From NCBI GenBank assembly GCA_044379485.1, contig JBIPOE010000008.1, positions 1 to 64,000 on the forward strand: a DNA stretch of 64,000 nt, in the 5' to 3' direction. Each line of letters starts with the position of its first letter. Position 1 is the first letter of the stretch. The notes below the pieces were generated by a model. It was not told the origin of the DNA. It searched no databases and was given only the letters and a program-made list of their open reading frames with translations. This document shows positions 36,194-43,814 of this stretch, piece after piece. Source of the stretch: CAMDMI01 sp044379485 (GTDB lineage: Bacteria; Bacteroidota; Bacteroidia; Cytophagales; Flexibacteraceae). The position numbers and the translations under genes are program-made.

Positions 36194-36592
36194 TTAATTT
36201 TTGGAGACCCAATTTTCTATTTGTAAGCCTTCTATCCTTCGGAACTCATTTTAGTTATTGGATACCAATGTCAAATTCAAGCTTTTTGCATGTGCAGCTA
36301 TGAGCGCATCTAACGGGCCAACAGGTGTTCCTGCCCTTTCGAAATTAGCCCATATTTCGCCATATTGTTTTGCTGCATTCTTATCTAAAGCTAAAACATT
36401 TGATGTGGACAAAAACTCATAAAGTGCCATTCTGCTTTCTGCTTTATCTTCACTTTTTGAAACACCAAACTCCAGTTCATCAACTGTTATTAAGGAAAAA
36501 ACAACCGTCCCAGGGAATTCTTGCTTAAATCGGTCCAAAACCTTTTTGTCTTTTTTTTGGATCGGGTAAATAATTATTTTGGTGTCCAACAT
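36194..36592 (-). pseudogene. vapC: VapC-type PIN toxin with premature stop
   Basis: The open part (36592 to 36251, 113 residues) is a PIN-domain ribonuclease: MLDTKIIIY with D3, VDELEFG with the acidic Glu, and PLDALIAAHAKSLNLTLVSNN. A TAA (36253-36251) then stops translation, yet the same frame goes on as NEFRRIEGLQIENWVSKN and a second TAA (36196-36194). This continuation is the standard VapC end (NNxxEFxRIxGLxxENW), so one codon has become a stop and the protein has lost its last ~18 residues. The first motif also reads DTKI where most VapCs read DTNI. The toxin may be inactive or weakened. Confidence 0.8.
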
Positions 36593-36596
36593 ATAC

Positions 36597-36836
36597 CTAA
36601 TCTAGAGATTCTTTAATTTGACCTTCTTTGGGTTGACCTCTCACCTCCATGAAATCATAAGAAAAATTTTCTAAACTATTAAAAAATGGTTGCCAGGGAT
36701 TGTGAACTGGTATTACATAGATAAATCTGTTTATCATCTTGAGAAAAATCTTGTCATCTTCAATTTTCAAACTGGCAGGCAGTTGTAAAAACTGACCTTT
36801 AACATTTTCCTGAACATTAATTGTTTCGAAAGCCAT
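36597..36836 (-). CDS. vapB: VapB-type antitoxin
   Basis: A 79-residue protein beginning MAFETINVQENVKGQFLQLP, an AbrB/SpoVT-like swapped-hairpin DNA-binding fold. It is followed by FIYVIPVHNPWQPFFNSLENF and QPKEGQIKE, the toxin-wrapping tail typical of VapB. An upstream ATG at 36863 adds nine residues but breaks the family N-terminus, so 36836 is preferred. Its stop lies 4 bases before vapC, the usual operon order. It probably represses its own promoter with VapC. Confidence 0.85.
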   Translation of the reverse strand: MAFETINVQENVKGQFLQLPASLKIEDDKIFLKMINRFIYVIPVHNPWQPFFNSLENFSYDFMEVRGQPKEGQIKESLD

Positions 36837-36988
36837 GCATTTAAATTTTAACAAATCTACCAATAAAGAAAGGCTTGAAATAGAGTAAATATTTCTTGAA
36901 GTTTGGAATAGAAGCCCAAAAAACTCTCATTTTGAAATTGTAGAAAATGGTATTAATTTTGATAACTATTTTTTAAGACAAAGTAAAA

Positions 36989-37198
36989 ATGCAAGCTTTT
37001 GAATTTACTGCAAATCTTAACTCTGACCATCAGATTCAGATTCCTGAAAATGTCAACCGATTTTTCAGTAAAAAAGAAAAAGTAAGAGTTATTATTTTGA
37101 AAGATTCGGATGATTCGGATGAGGATTGGAAGGGCCAGACCGCGAAAAACTTTATCGATGGGTATAGCATAGAAGATTCCATCTATGATAAACTCTGA
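36989..37198 (+). CDS. Antitoxin partner of MazF/PemK toxin
   Basis: A 69-residue protein, MQAFEFTANLNSDHQIQIPENV near the N-terminus and an acidic tail (DSDDSDEDWKGQTAKNF). It resembles small DUF2281/MazE-like antitoxins that accompany PemK/MazF toxins. It overlaps the next gene by 14 bases, so the pair is translationally coupled. Family assignment rests mainly on size, acidity and position. Confidence 0.7.
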   Translation: MQAFEFTANLNSDHQIQIPENVNRFFSKKEKVRVIILKDSDDSDEDWKGQTAKNFIDGYSIEDSIYDKL

Positions 37199-37538
37199 AA
37201 AACCATTTAAAGCTGGAGAAGTCGTATTAATTTCATTCCCTTTTACCGATGGCGTTGGTATAAAAAAAAGACCTGCCTTAGTCGTGTTTGATTCAAAGGA
37301 TGGAGACTTTATTTTGGCTAGAATCACATCAAAATCAAACAATTCAATTTTTGATTTTCCTATTATTGATTGGAAATCTGCAGGTCTTTTAATTGATTCT
37401 ACGGTTAGATTGCACAAACTGGCAACTTTAGAAATCAGTCTGATTGACAAAGCATTGGGCATATTAACGGCCTTTGATTTCAAAACATTTGAGGCCAAAT
37501 TTAAGCAACTTTCCATATCAATCTTTTCTGATTTTTAA
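37185..37538 (+). CDS. MazF/PemK-family mRNA interferase
   Basis: A 117-residue protein with the PemK/MazF pattern: GEVVLISFPFTDGVGIKKRPALVV, then FILARITSK, and IDSTVRLHKLATLEISLI. These are the beta-barrel strands and the Thr/Arg active-site region (KRPALV, SxxR). It should cleave mRNA when released from its antitoxin. The pair is divergent from vapBC 153 bases away and convergent with the TonB-dependent receptor. Confidence 0.9.
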   Translation: MINSEKPFKAGEVVLISFPFTDGVGIKKRPALVVFDSKDGDFILARITSKSNNSIFDFPIIDWKSAGLLIDSTVRLHKLATLEISLIDKALGILTAFDFKTFEAKFKQLSISIFSDF

Positions 37539-37544
37539 GAATTC

Positions 37545-39944
37545 TTAAAACGTATATCTCACAAATGGAACAGGAAAGAACCCTTGCTGATACTGGGTTA
37601 CAATACTGTTTGTCCTTCTGTTGTATTGTTGGTTAAACACGTTTTGATTGTTGCTAACGTTTTGTAAATCAACAGCAAACTCCAAAGTACTTTTGGCATA
37701 TTCCCTTCTGTAAGCAAGTTTCACATCCGCTCGTAAATATTCTTTTTGGCGATCGGAAAAGGCTCTGCTTTCTTCAAAAATGGCTCTTTCGGCTTGCTTC
37801 GATTCACCAAAATTTATTGGGGTGAGGTATCGCCCGCCAATGGTAGTAAATTTCAGATTCACAGCCAATATATGCTTTCCACTTGTACCCAGCTTCCACT
37901 CTTTTCCTACCAAAGCATTTAATACATAGCCCGTATTGAAGGCCGTATTTCTCCAGACTTTGTCCGCTCCTCTGTATTTACTTTCAAAAACAGAAGCAGT
38001 AATCAGATAGTAAAAGCCTTTTGTAAAGGTTCTCTCCAAAGTGACTTCTATGCCATAATTTTCCCCTAAGCCATTGTTTACCAGTGAGTCAACATCTTCA
38101 GGCGCAAAGCTGTTTCCAGCATTTAACGCAGAGTATGAAGAGGCATATTTGGTGATCGGAGCTTTGTCTATAAATTGGTAATATGCCTCAGCTTTCAAGG
38201 TAGTGTTGTTGGTTACTTGTCTTTCCGTTCCTAACACAAAATGCTGGCTTCGGGTAAATCCTAAATCTTTGTTGGTCAATAAAATGCCATTGGCAATCGG
38301 TGTTTCCACGGAATATGTATAAGCAGATTGCATTTGGTTGTGAACCCCATATCCCACATTAAGAGATTGATTTTCACTAATGTTATATCTCGCCCCGATT
38401 CTTGGCTCTATTGCAAAAGCATCACCCTGGTTTGTGTATTGGGTATGAATGCCTGGGGTTACGCTAAATCTTGGGCTAAACCTATGTTTCAGTTGCAGAT
38501 AGGCCTGACCCAAATACCAATCACCATTTTTATCTACATTAATCACCTCGTTTACACCACTATACACATTTTTATTAAACAAATCATACGCATACACATC
38601 GTTATAAAATCCTGCATTAAGGCTGTTTCTGGCATTGATTTTATACACATACTGTCCATTTAAACTATATTTCTGAGTTCGGAATCTGGCTTTACCCGAT
38701 AAAAATGCTTGCCGTGTTACTGTGCTGATTGAGTCACATTCAAAGTTTTCTTTTGTTGTAGAATAGCCAGCAGTCAGCTTCAGATTGGATTTTGCACTTG
38801 TTTGAATATCCAAAGAAACTCCCCCAATTCCGGTTCCATAATCCACCCTTGTATTCTCATTTTCACTTCCATACAAATTTTCGCCAGTCGTGTCTTCTTT
38901 ATTTCCTTCAAAATTAATATCGCTAAAACCTCCCATTCCAAAAGCCGAAAGCGTAACTTTTGAGCTAAGTGGCAGGTTTATTTTAAAATTAAGATCCTGA
39001 TAATTGGGCACCGCATTTCCGGTTCCAAACTGAATACCCAATTGTTGAAACACACCTAAAGTAGAATACCGGTAATTGAAAAGGTAGGAACCCTTTTTAG
39101 GATCTGTCTTTGAAAATGGTCCCTCAGCTCCAACCTCAAAACCATTAAAACCCACTTGACCCAGATACTCTCTTTTTTCATTGTTTCCATTTCTTAATCT
39201 TAAGTCAAAAACACCAGCCAGACCATTGCCATATTGCGCAGGAAAGGCTGAGGTAAGAAAATCAGATTTGGCTATATTGTTGTTATTCAATATACTAACA
39301 GGCCCTCCAGTGCTGGTAAGCGAACCAAAGTGGTTTGGATTGGGAATGTTCAAACCTTCCATTTGCCAAACCATGCCTGAAGGCGAATTGCCCCGAACTA
39401 CAATGTCGTTCCGGCTATCGTTTCCTGCAATCACACCGGCAAAATTGGCTGCCATTCTTGCTGGGTCACCCAAAGCCCCTGCATAGCGTTTGGTATCATC
39501 CACATTAAATGAACGGCCCGAAATAAGGGACATTTCATTATTGGTAACCAGTTTATTTTCAGACCGTTTGGCGGTAATTTCAACCTCAGCAGATTGCACA
39601 ACTGATTCTGTTAATACAATATCCAAAATCACTTCTTTTCCAGCAGTAATTACCACATTGGCCAAAACTCTGGCTTCGTAACCTATTGCCTTAACCTGAA
39701 AAGTTTGGCGACCCAATGGAACACCCGTGATTTTAAAATTGCCATCTACATCGGCCGAACTACCTAAAACAGGCGATTCTGCCCGGACAAGGATAACGGT
39801 TGCTCCAATAACTGGCGATTTACTGGCCTCGTCTATTATTCGGCCCCGCACGGTTTGCGAACTCTGGCCAAAAATAGAGGTAGAAAGTGTGAGTAGTAAA
39901 ATTGTATGGATGGCGATTGAGAAAATTTTTTTCATAAACATCAT
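37545..39944 (-). CDS. TonB-dependent outer-membrane receptor with carboxypeptidase-like domain
   Basis: A 799-residue protein. A signal peptide (IHTILLLTLSTSIFGQ) precedes a CarboxypepD_reg-like domain (about 28-110, VRGRIIDEASKSPVIGATVIL). A plug domain follows with NDIVVRGNSPSGMVWQMEGL, then a 22-strand barrel ending in the terminal aromatic PFVRYTF. There is no SusD partner nearby, so it is a stand-alone receptor whose ligand (metal, cofactor, peptide) is not known. The second Met (MFMKKIF or MKKIF) may be the true start. It is leftward, next to the MazF gene end. Confidence 0.93.
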   Translation of the reverse strand: MMFMKKIFSIAIHTILLLTLSTSIFGQSSQTVRGRIIDEASKSPVIGATVILVRAESPVLGSSADVDGNFKITGVPLGRQTFQVKAIGYEARVLANVVITAGKEVILDIVLTESVVQSAEVEITAKRSENKLVTNNEMSLISGRSFNVDDTKRYAGALGDPARMAANFAGVIAGNDSRNDIVVRGNSPSGMVWQMEGLNIPNPNHFGSLTSTGGPVSILNNNNIAKSDFLTSAFPAQYGNGLAGVFDLRLRNGNNEKREYLGQVGFNGFEVGAEGPFSKTDPKKGSYLFNYRYSTLGVFQQLGIQFGTGNAVPNYQDLNFKINLPLSSKVTLSAFGMGGFSDINFEGNKEDTTGENLYGSENENTRVDYGTGIGGVSLDIQTSAKSNLKLTAGYSTTKENFECDSISTVTRQAFLSGKARFRTQKYSLNGQYVYKINARNSLNAGFYNDVYAYDLFNKNVYSGVNEVINVDKNGDWYLGQAYLQLKHRFSPRFSVTPGIHTQYTNQGDAFAIEPRIGARYNISENQSLNVGYGVHNQMQSAYTYSVETPIANGILLTNKDLGFTRSQHFVLGTERQVTNNTTLKAEAYYQFIDKAPITKYASSYSALNAGNSFAPEDVDSLVNNGLGENYGIEVTLERTFTKGFYYLITASVFESKYRGADKVWRNTAFNTGYVLNALVGKEWKLGTSGKHILAVNLKFTTIGGRYLTPINFGESKQAERAIFEESRAFSDRQKEYLRADVKLAYRREYAKSTLEFAVDLQNVSNNQNVFNQQYNRRTNSIVTQYQQGFFPVPFVRYTF

Positions 39945-40113
39945 TTTAAGATTTGATGAATCAAAGGAATGTTTCTCCTTTTAGCTTGAAAAATGAAAAT
40001 AGGCTAAGCGAACCTATCTAAACATGAGCCGTAATATTTAGAACCTGAACCGTAAGACAAATCAAGAGGTGAAAGATAAAACTTAAAGATTTGGGTGGTT
40101 TAGGCAAATCAGA

Positions 40114-41115
40114 TTACCAGCGCATCAGATTTGAACCCCATGTAAAACCCGAGCCAAAAGCAGTGAGGCAGACCAACATACCATCTTTTACCCTTCCCGC
40201 TTGCCATGCCTCGCTTAAAGCAATGGGAATGGATGCCGCTGTGGTATTGCCATAACGCTCAATATTGGAAACAACCTTTTCATCTGATAAACCCAATTGT
40301 TCCTTTATGTAATTGGTAATCCGAAGGTTGGCCTGGTGTGGAACCAACAAATCCAGATCTTCTTTTGAAAATCCGTTTTGGCTTAAAATTTCCAGGGTAA
40401 CTTCAGGAAATCGTTGGACTGCATGTTTAAAAACCTGATTTCCATTCATAAACGGACGAGAATCACTAAGATCCAAGGCCAATTCTTCAAATTTCCGTTT
40501 TGGCCGGCTGCTACCCGGATCTTTTAAAATAAGTTCCTCCGCAAACTTCCCATCTGCATATAACTTACTGTCTATTATGCCTTTATTTGGATCTGAAGAA
40601 CGACGCATCAAAACTGCACCTGCACCATCCCCAAAAATTACCGCCATTCCTCGACCCTCTGTGCTGATATCCAAAGCCGAAGATTGAATTTCTGCACCTA
40701 TTACCAATACATTTTGATAAATACCGGTTTTGATAAACTGATCGGCCACAGAAACGGCATACACAAAACCAGTACACTGATTGCGGATATCCAATGCAGG
40801 AATGTTTCCCAAACCCAATTCACGCTGAAGCAAAACACCCGAACCTGGGAAATAGTAATCAGGTGTAATGGTTGCAAAAACTATAAAATCAACTTCAGAT
40901 GCCTCTAATCCAGCATTTTGAAGCGCCATTTTGGAAGCTTTAGCCGCCATGTTTGCCACCGTATCTACGCCTTGAGTAAACCAGCGACGCTCTTTTATTC
41001 CGGTTCTTTCGGTTATCCAGGCATCATTTGTATCCATCAATTCGGATAAATACTGATTGCTAATGATTCTTTCTGGTGCGTAGTGCCCGGTTCCTGCGAT
41101 GTAGGACTTAAACAT
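40114..41115 (-). CDS. fabH: 3-oxoacyl-ACP synthase III (FabH-like)
   Basis: Starts fatty acid elongation by condensing acyl-CoA with malonyl-ACP. The catalytic triad is visible: C114 in RNQCTGFVYA, His of VPHQANLRI and Asn of ERYGNTTAAS. The start at 41115 (MFKSYIAGTGHYAPE) is preferred because homologues begin there; an ATG at 41172 adds a hydrophobic stretch with no counterpart. A paralogous FabH with other acyl specificity cannot be excluded, since Bacteroidota often carry several. Confidence 0.92.
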   Translation of the reverse strand: MFKSYIAGTGHYAPERIISNQYLSELMDTNDAWITERTGIKERRWFTQGVDTVANMAAKASKMALQNAGLEASEVDFIVFATITPDYYFPGSGVLLQRELGLGNIPALDIRNQCTGFVYAVSVADQFIKTGIYQNVLVIGAEIQSSALDISTEGRGMAVIFGDGAGAVLMRRSSDPNKGIIDSKLYADGKFAEELILKDPGSSRPKRKFEELALDLSDSRPFMNGNQVFKHAVQRFPEVTLEILSQNGFSKEDLDLLVPHQANLRITNYIKEQLGLSDEKVVSNIERYGNTTAASIPIALSEAWQAGRVKDGMLVCLTAFGSGFTWGSNLMRW

Positions 41116-41217
41116 AAAATTTGGTGATAAGTATAAAAGAGAAAGGCAAAATAAAGGAGCTGATTGAAACAAAATACATTTTCCTCAAATGAAAGAAAAA
41201 CATTGGACTCTAATCTA

Positions 41218-41225
41218 TACTTTTG
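41218..41225 (+). promoter_or_regulatory. Putative -7 box of the TonB-domain gene
   Basis: TACTTTTG, identical to the box before the type III glutamine synthetase, lies 20 bases upstream of the ATG at 41245. No clear -33 element is seen. Confidence 0.35.
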
Positions 41226-41244
41226 ACCCTTCTGGAATTGATTC

Positions 41245-41958
41245 ATGATCAACAAAGTCCGAGTTTTTATTCTAATTGTTTTTACTATTTCTGCCTTTGG
41301 TTTTCTATTAGATTCCAATGGCCAAACCTATGAAGTAGTTGGAAATGATACAATTAACAGAACTGATACTGCTGATAAAAAACAAGGATTATGGAAATAT
41401 TGGGACAATAATCTCAGTCTGGCTCTGGTTTGCAACTACAAAGACGATAACCCTGTTGGCAAACAATCCTATTACCAGAAAAATAAAACCATCATGGAAT
41501 TGGAGCCAGTAAAAGGCAAAAATGAAATTGCCTGGAAATATTATGGCAGTGGAAAACTGGTGCAAGGCAGACTCAGAAAAGGGAAACGGAAATTTGAGTT
41601 TGTTAACGTAAAGGGTAAGAAATTAACCCGGCAGGAAATTACAATTTTAACCGAACTGATGGAACTGGATGCCTCATATCAAGGTGGATTTTATGAATTG
41701 TTTCGATATTTCAAGGCCCATATTAAATATCCAAGAACTGCAGAACAAGCTGAAAAAGAAGGAATTGTAGAAGTTACTTTTGTGGTGAAGGAAAATGGTG
41801 AAATTGGTGAGGTGAAGCTTCTTTCAGGTTTTGATGTGGAATGCAATGAGGCTACCCTGGAATGTGTAAAATCAATGCCGCGTTGGCGGCCAGCAACCAA
41901 AATGGGCTATGCATTTGAAAGCATGGTAAAAGTTCCGGTTCAATTCAAAAAAATGTAA
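41245..41958 (+). CDS. Energy transducer TonB-domain protein
   Basis: A 237-residue protein with an N-terminal hydrophobic segment (VFILIVFTISAFGFLL). A MORN-like middle follows (KKQGLWKYWDNN, GKLVQGRLRKGKRKFEF). The last ~80 residues are a TonB C-terminal domain (EGIVEVTFVVKENGEIGEVKLL, ATLECVKSMPRWRPATKMG). Its middle lacks the proline-rich spacer of classical TonB, so it may be an envelope protein reusing the TonB fold and not a receptor driver. It lies divergent from fabH. Confidence 0.85.
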   Translation: MINKVRVFILIVFTISAFGFLLDSNGQTYEVVGNDTINRTDTADKKQGLWKYWDNNLSLALVCNYKDDNPVGKQSYYQKNKTIMELEPVKGKNEIAWKYYGSGKLVQGRLRKGKRKFEFVNVKGKKLTRQEITILTELMELDASYQGGFYELFRYFKAHIKYPRTAEQAEKEGIVEVTFVVKENGEIGEVKLLSGFDVECNEATLECVKSMPRWRPATKMGYAFESMVKVPVQFKKM

Positions 41959-42109
41959 GACCATCTATCCTAACCATTACCACAATTTATTTGTTACTTT
42001 GAGTTTGAACCTTAAAACCAATTCCACTTTGATTAAAAAATTATGAAACAATTTATTCTTAGCGCTGATTTAATTTACTTGTCCCCATTATTTTAAAGTC
42101 TGGATAACC

Positions 42110-42787
42110 ATGATTAAACATTTACATTTTGCTACTCCAAAACTATCCACCAAAATTTTTGGCTTCATTTTGCTGCTTTTGATTTTTGGAGAAAACAGTT
42201 TTGCGCAACGTTTTACAGGTAAATTAATTGCTGGAATCAACGGCTCCCAAATTGAAGGAGACGGCTTTGGAGGCTTTTATCAGGCTGGTTTGCTTGCTGG
42301 GGTTGGAGCTGATTTTCAGATAGATGACCGCTGGAGCATTGGACCAGAATTCTTATATTCTGGCAAAGGAAGCAGAGTAACTCTAGACCAAATGGAAACT
42401 CTGGGTTTGGATAGAATTATCTACCGTTTGAATTATTTGGATCTACCCATTATCGCAACGTGTAAAATCAAAGATGGCTTTAGGGTTTTAGGTGGTGTTT
42501 CTGTTAATTATCTATTGGTTGCCAAAATAGATAATGGTACCAATTTCGGTTTTGTTGATAGCAGAGCCCTGTTTCAAGACTTTGACTACCAGGTTCTTGC
42601 AGGAATGGAGTATGAAATATTTGACAATGTTTGGCTCCAGGGAAGATGGAGTTATTCTGCTGTTGCAACAAATACAAGAAACATTGGATTTCCCATAGTA
42701 ACGGGAATGCGAGGTGGATTTTTCAACAACCTCCTTCAATTTTCACTTCGCTTCAATTTGAAACGTGGAGAAAAGGAAAGTGAATAA
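42110..42787 (+). CDS. Outer-membrane beta-barrel protein (PorT-like)
   Basis: A 225-residue protein with a signal peptide (IFGFILLLLIFGENSFAQ). An eight-strand-like barrel follows with alternating hydrophobic strands (LIAGINGSQIEGDGFGG, WSIGPEFLYSGKGSRV, FRVLGGVSVNYLLVA) and a final LLQFSLRFNLKRG. This is the PorT/OmpW-like outer-membrane barrel common in Bacteroidota. Whether it serves T9SS assembly or another task is not known. Confidence 0.85.
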   Translation: MIKHLHFATPKLSTKIFGFILLLLIFGENSFAQRFTGKLIAGINGSQIEGDGFGGFYQAGLLAGVGADFQIDDRWSIGPEFLYSGKGSRVTLDQMETLGLDRIIYRLNYLDLPIIATCKIKDGFRVLGGVSVNYLLVAKIDNGTNFGFVDSRALFQDFDYQVLAGMEYEIFDNVWLQGRWSYSAVATNTRNIGFPIVTGMRGGFFNNLLQFSLRFNLKRGEKESE

Positions 42788-42797
42788 AGGACAACAG

Positions 42798-42866
42798 TTA
42801 AAACCCCAAACTCTCCAGCGGCCTAATCTGGTGCGTTTTCTCATCCTTGCCATTGGTGATGAACAC
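42798..42866 (-). pseudogene. Orphan C-terminal gene remnant
   Basis: The minus strand reads VFITNGKDEKTHQIRPLESLGF and stops, preceded by an in-frame TAG. It looks like the real end of a protein left behind after its gene was lost. I cannot name the parent. Confidence 0.3.
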
Positions 42867-42870
42867 CTAA

Positions 42871-42900
42871 AAAAAAGACCAGCTTTTGCTGGTCTTATTT
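42871..42900. terminator. Bidirectional terminator after the outer-membrane barrel gene
   Basis: AAAAAAGACCAGC-TTTT-GCTGGTCTTATTT, a nine-pair stem with A-run before and T-run after, serves the barrel gene from the left and the convergent Spy-like gene from the right. Confidence 0.88.
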
Positions 42901-42926
42901 CTGAATTTTGAATTTTTAAGGAATCC

Positions 42927-43403
42927 TTATTCCCCTCTCCCCTTGTTTCTTTTTGATTTTTCGCGTTTCAAATGTTTGGTATCAAACACCACCCTTTGGT
43001 CTGTCGTCAATAATTTTCTGATTTCCTGCTTTTGGGCGGCCCTTAGTTTTGAAATTTTTCCTTCCAAAGCATGCACTTCATCAATCAGAATATTGATCAT
43101 TGCCATATCAGGCTTTTCAGCGATTTCCATTGTTTGAAGTTTTGCCTTTTTTTCACCCAGCTGACCTTTCAATGGTAATATTTCCTTTTGCGATTGAATA
43201 CGGATGGCCTTGATTTTAGTTTTTTGTTCCGGACTCAAATTTGGAATCTCATGCCTGTTCATCCGACTTGAATCTTTGGGATGACGCCTCGCATCCCCAA
43301 AAGTAGATCCACAAGAAAGCAAAAGGACAAATAAGAATAAGCTTGCCGTTCTAAATCCAGAATTACCTGATAAGAACCTGTTGTTTAAATTGTTGCTGCG
43401 CAT
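42927..43403 (-). CDS. Spy/CpxP-like periplasmic lipoprotein
   Basis: A 158-residue protein with an N-terminal lipobox (LLLSCGS), then an all-helical, highly charged body with LSPEQKTKIKAIRIQSQKE and LRAAQKQEIRKLLTTDQRVVFD. LTxxQ repeats and this helical pattern are those of Spy/CpxP-type periplasmic chaperones or stress sensors. The basic tail ends KRNKGRGE. It is a single gene. Confidence 0.75.
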   Translation of the reverse strand: MRSNNLNNRFLSGNSGFRTASLFLFVLLLSCGSTFGDARRHPKDSSRMNRHEIPNLSPEQKTKIKAIRIQSQKEILPLKGQLGEKKAKLQTMEIAEKPDMAMINILIDEVHALEGKISKLRAAQKQEIRKLLTTDQRVVFDTKHLKREKSKRNKGRGE

Positions 43404-43814
43404 TGTTTAAAATTTTTGTGATACAATAGCAGCTTTGAGGCAATATAGGTGCTAAGGTTTAATGCGCTCCAATCTTTTATTTTCAATTCATTTTTGGCGG
43501 CAATTCCTGCTGTTCACTCTTATCCCCTGAACATCGACGATGGGTTCAAACCTCGTCGATCGTTTCTATGTCTGGTTAGTTCTAACCCCCAAATCGACAC
43601 ATTGTTTATAACACCAGTTCTGAATCGAGGCTCTTACACTCCAAAGGGACCATTACTATAACAGAGATACAAATTTCAAAGGTTTTAAATAACCAGATCA
43701 TTGAAAATCAAGTTGAGCACTTTACTTAAATACAATACAACGAAAGTGTTATTGACAGGGAATGAATTCTGATTCTGATTTGTAAAAATTTAAAATTGTC
43801 ATTTCTGACTGTTT
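43404..43814. other. Intergenic region with REP-like hairpins
   Basis: About 410 bases between divergent genes. It holds the CGACGA/GGTTAG hairpin pair at 43534-43587; the rest is AT-rich with no coding frame and no clear promoter. Confidence 0.5.
43534..43587 (+). repeat. REP-like hairpin pair, copy A
   Basis: CGACGA-TGGGTTCAAACC-TCGTCG (43535-43558) forms an imperfect stem, followed by GGTTAG-TT-CTAACC (43574-43587). The first motif recurs almost unchanged at 46694-46717. Central GGTT...AACC bases also recall the hairpins beside the RAYT remnant at 17.9-18.6 kb. Confidence 0.65.

Noticed and set aside
42043..42096. 17-codon leader peptide before the outer-membrane barrel gene
   Set aside because: Short frames of this length are expected by chance in AT-rich DNA and no attenuator follows.
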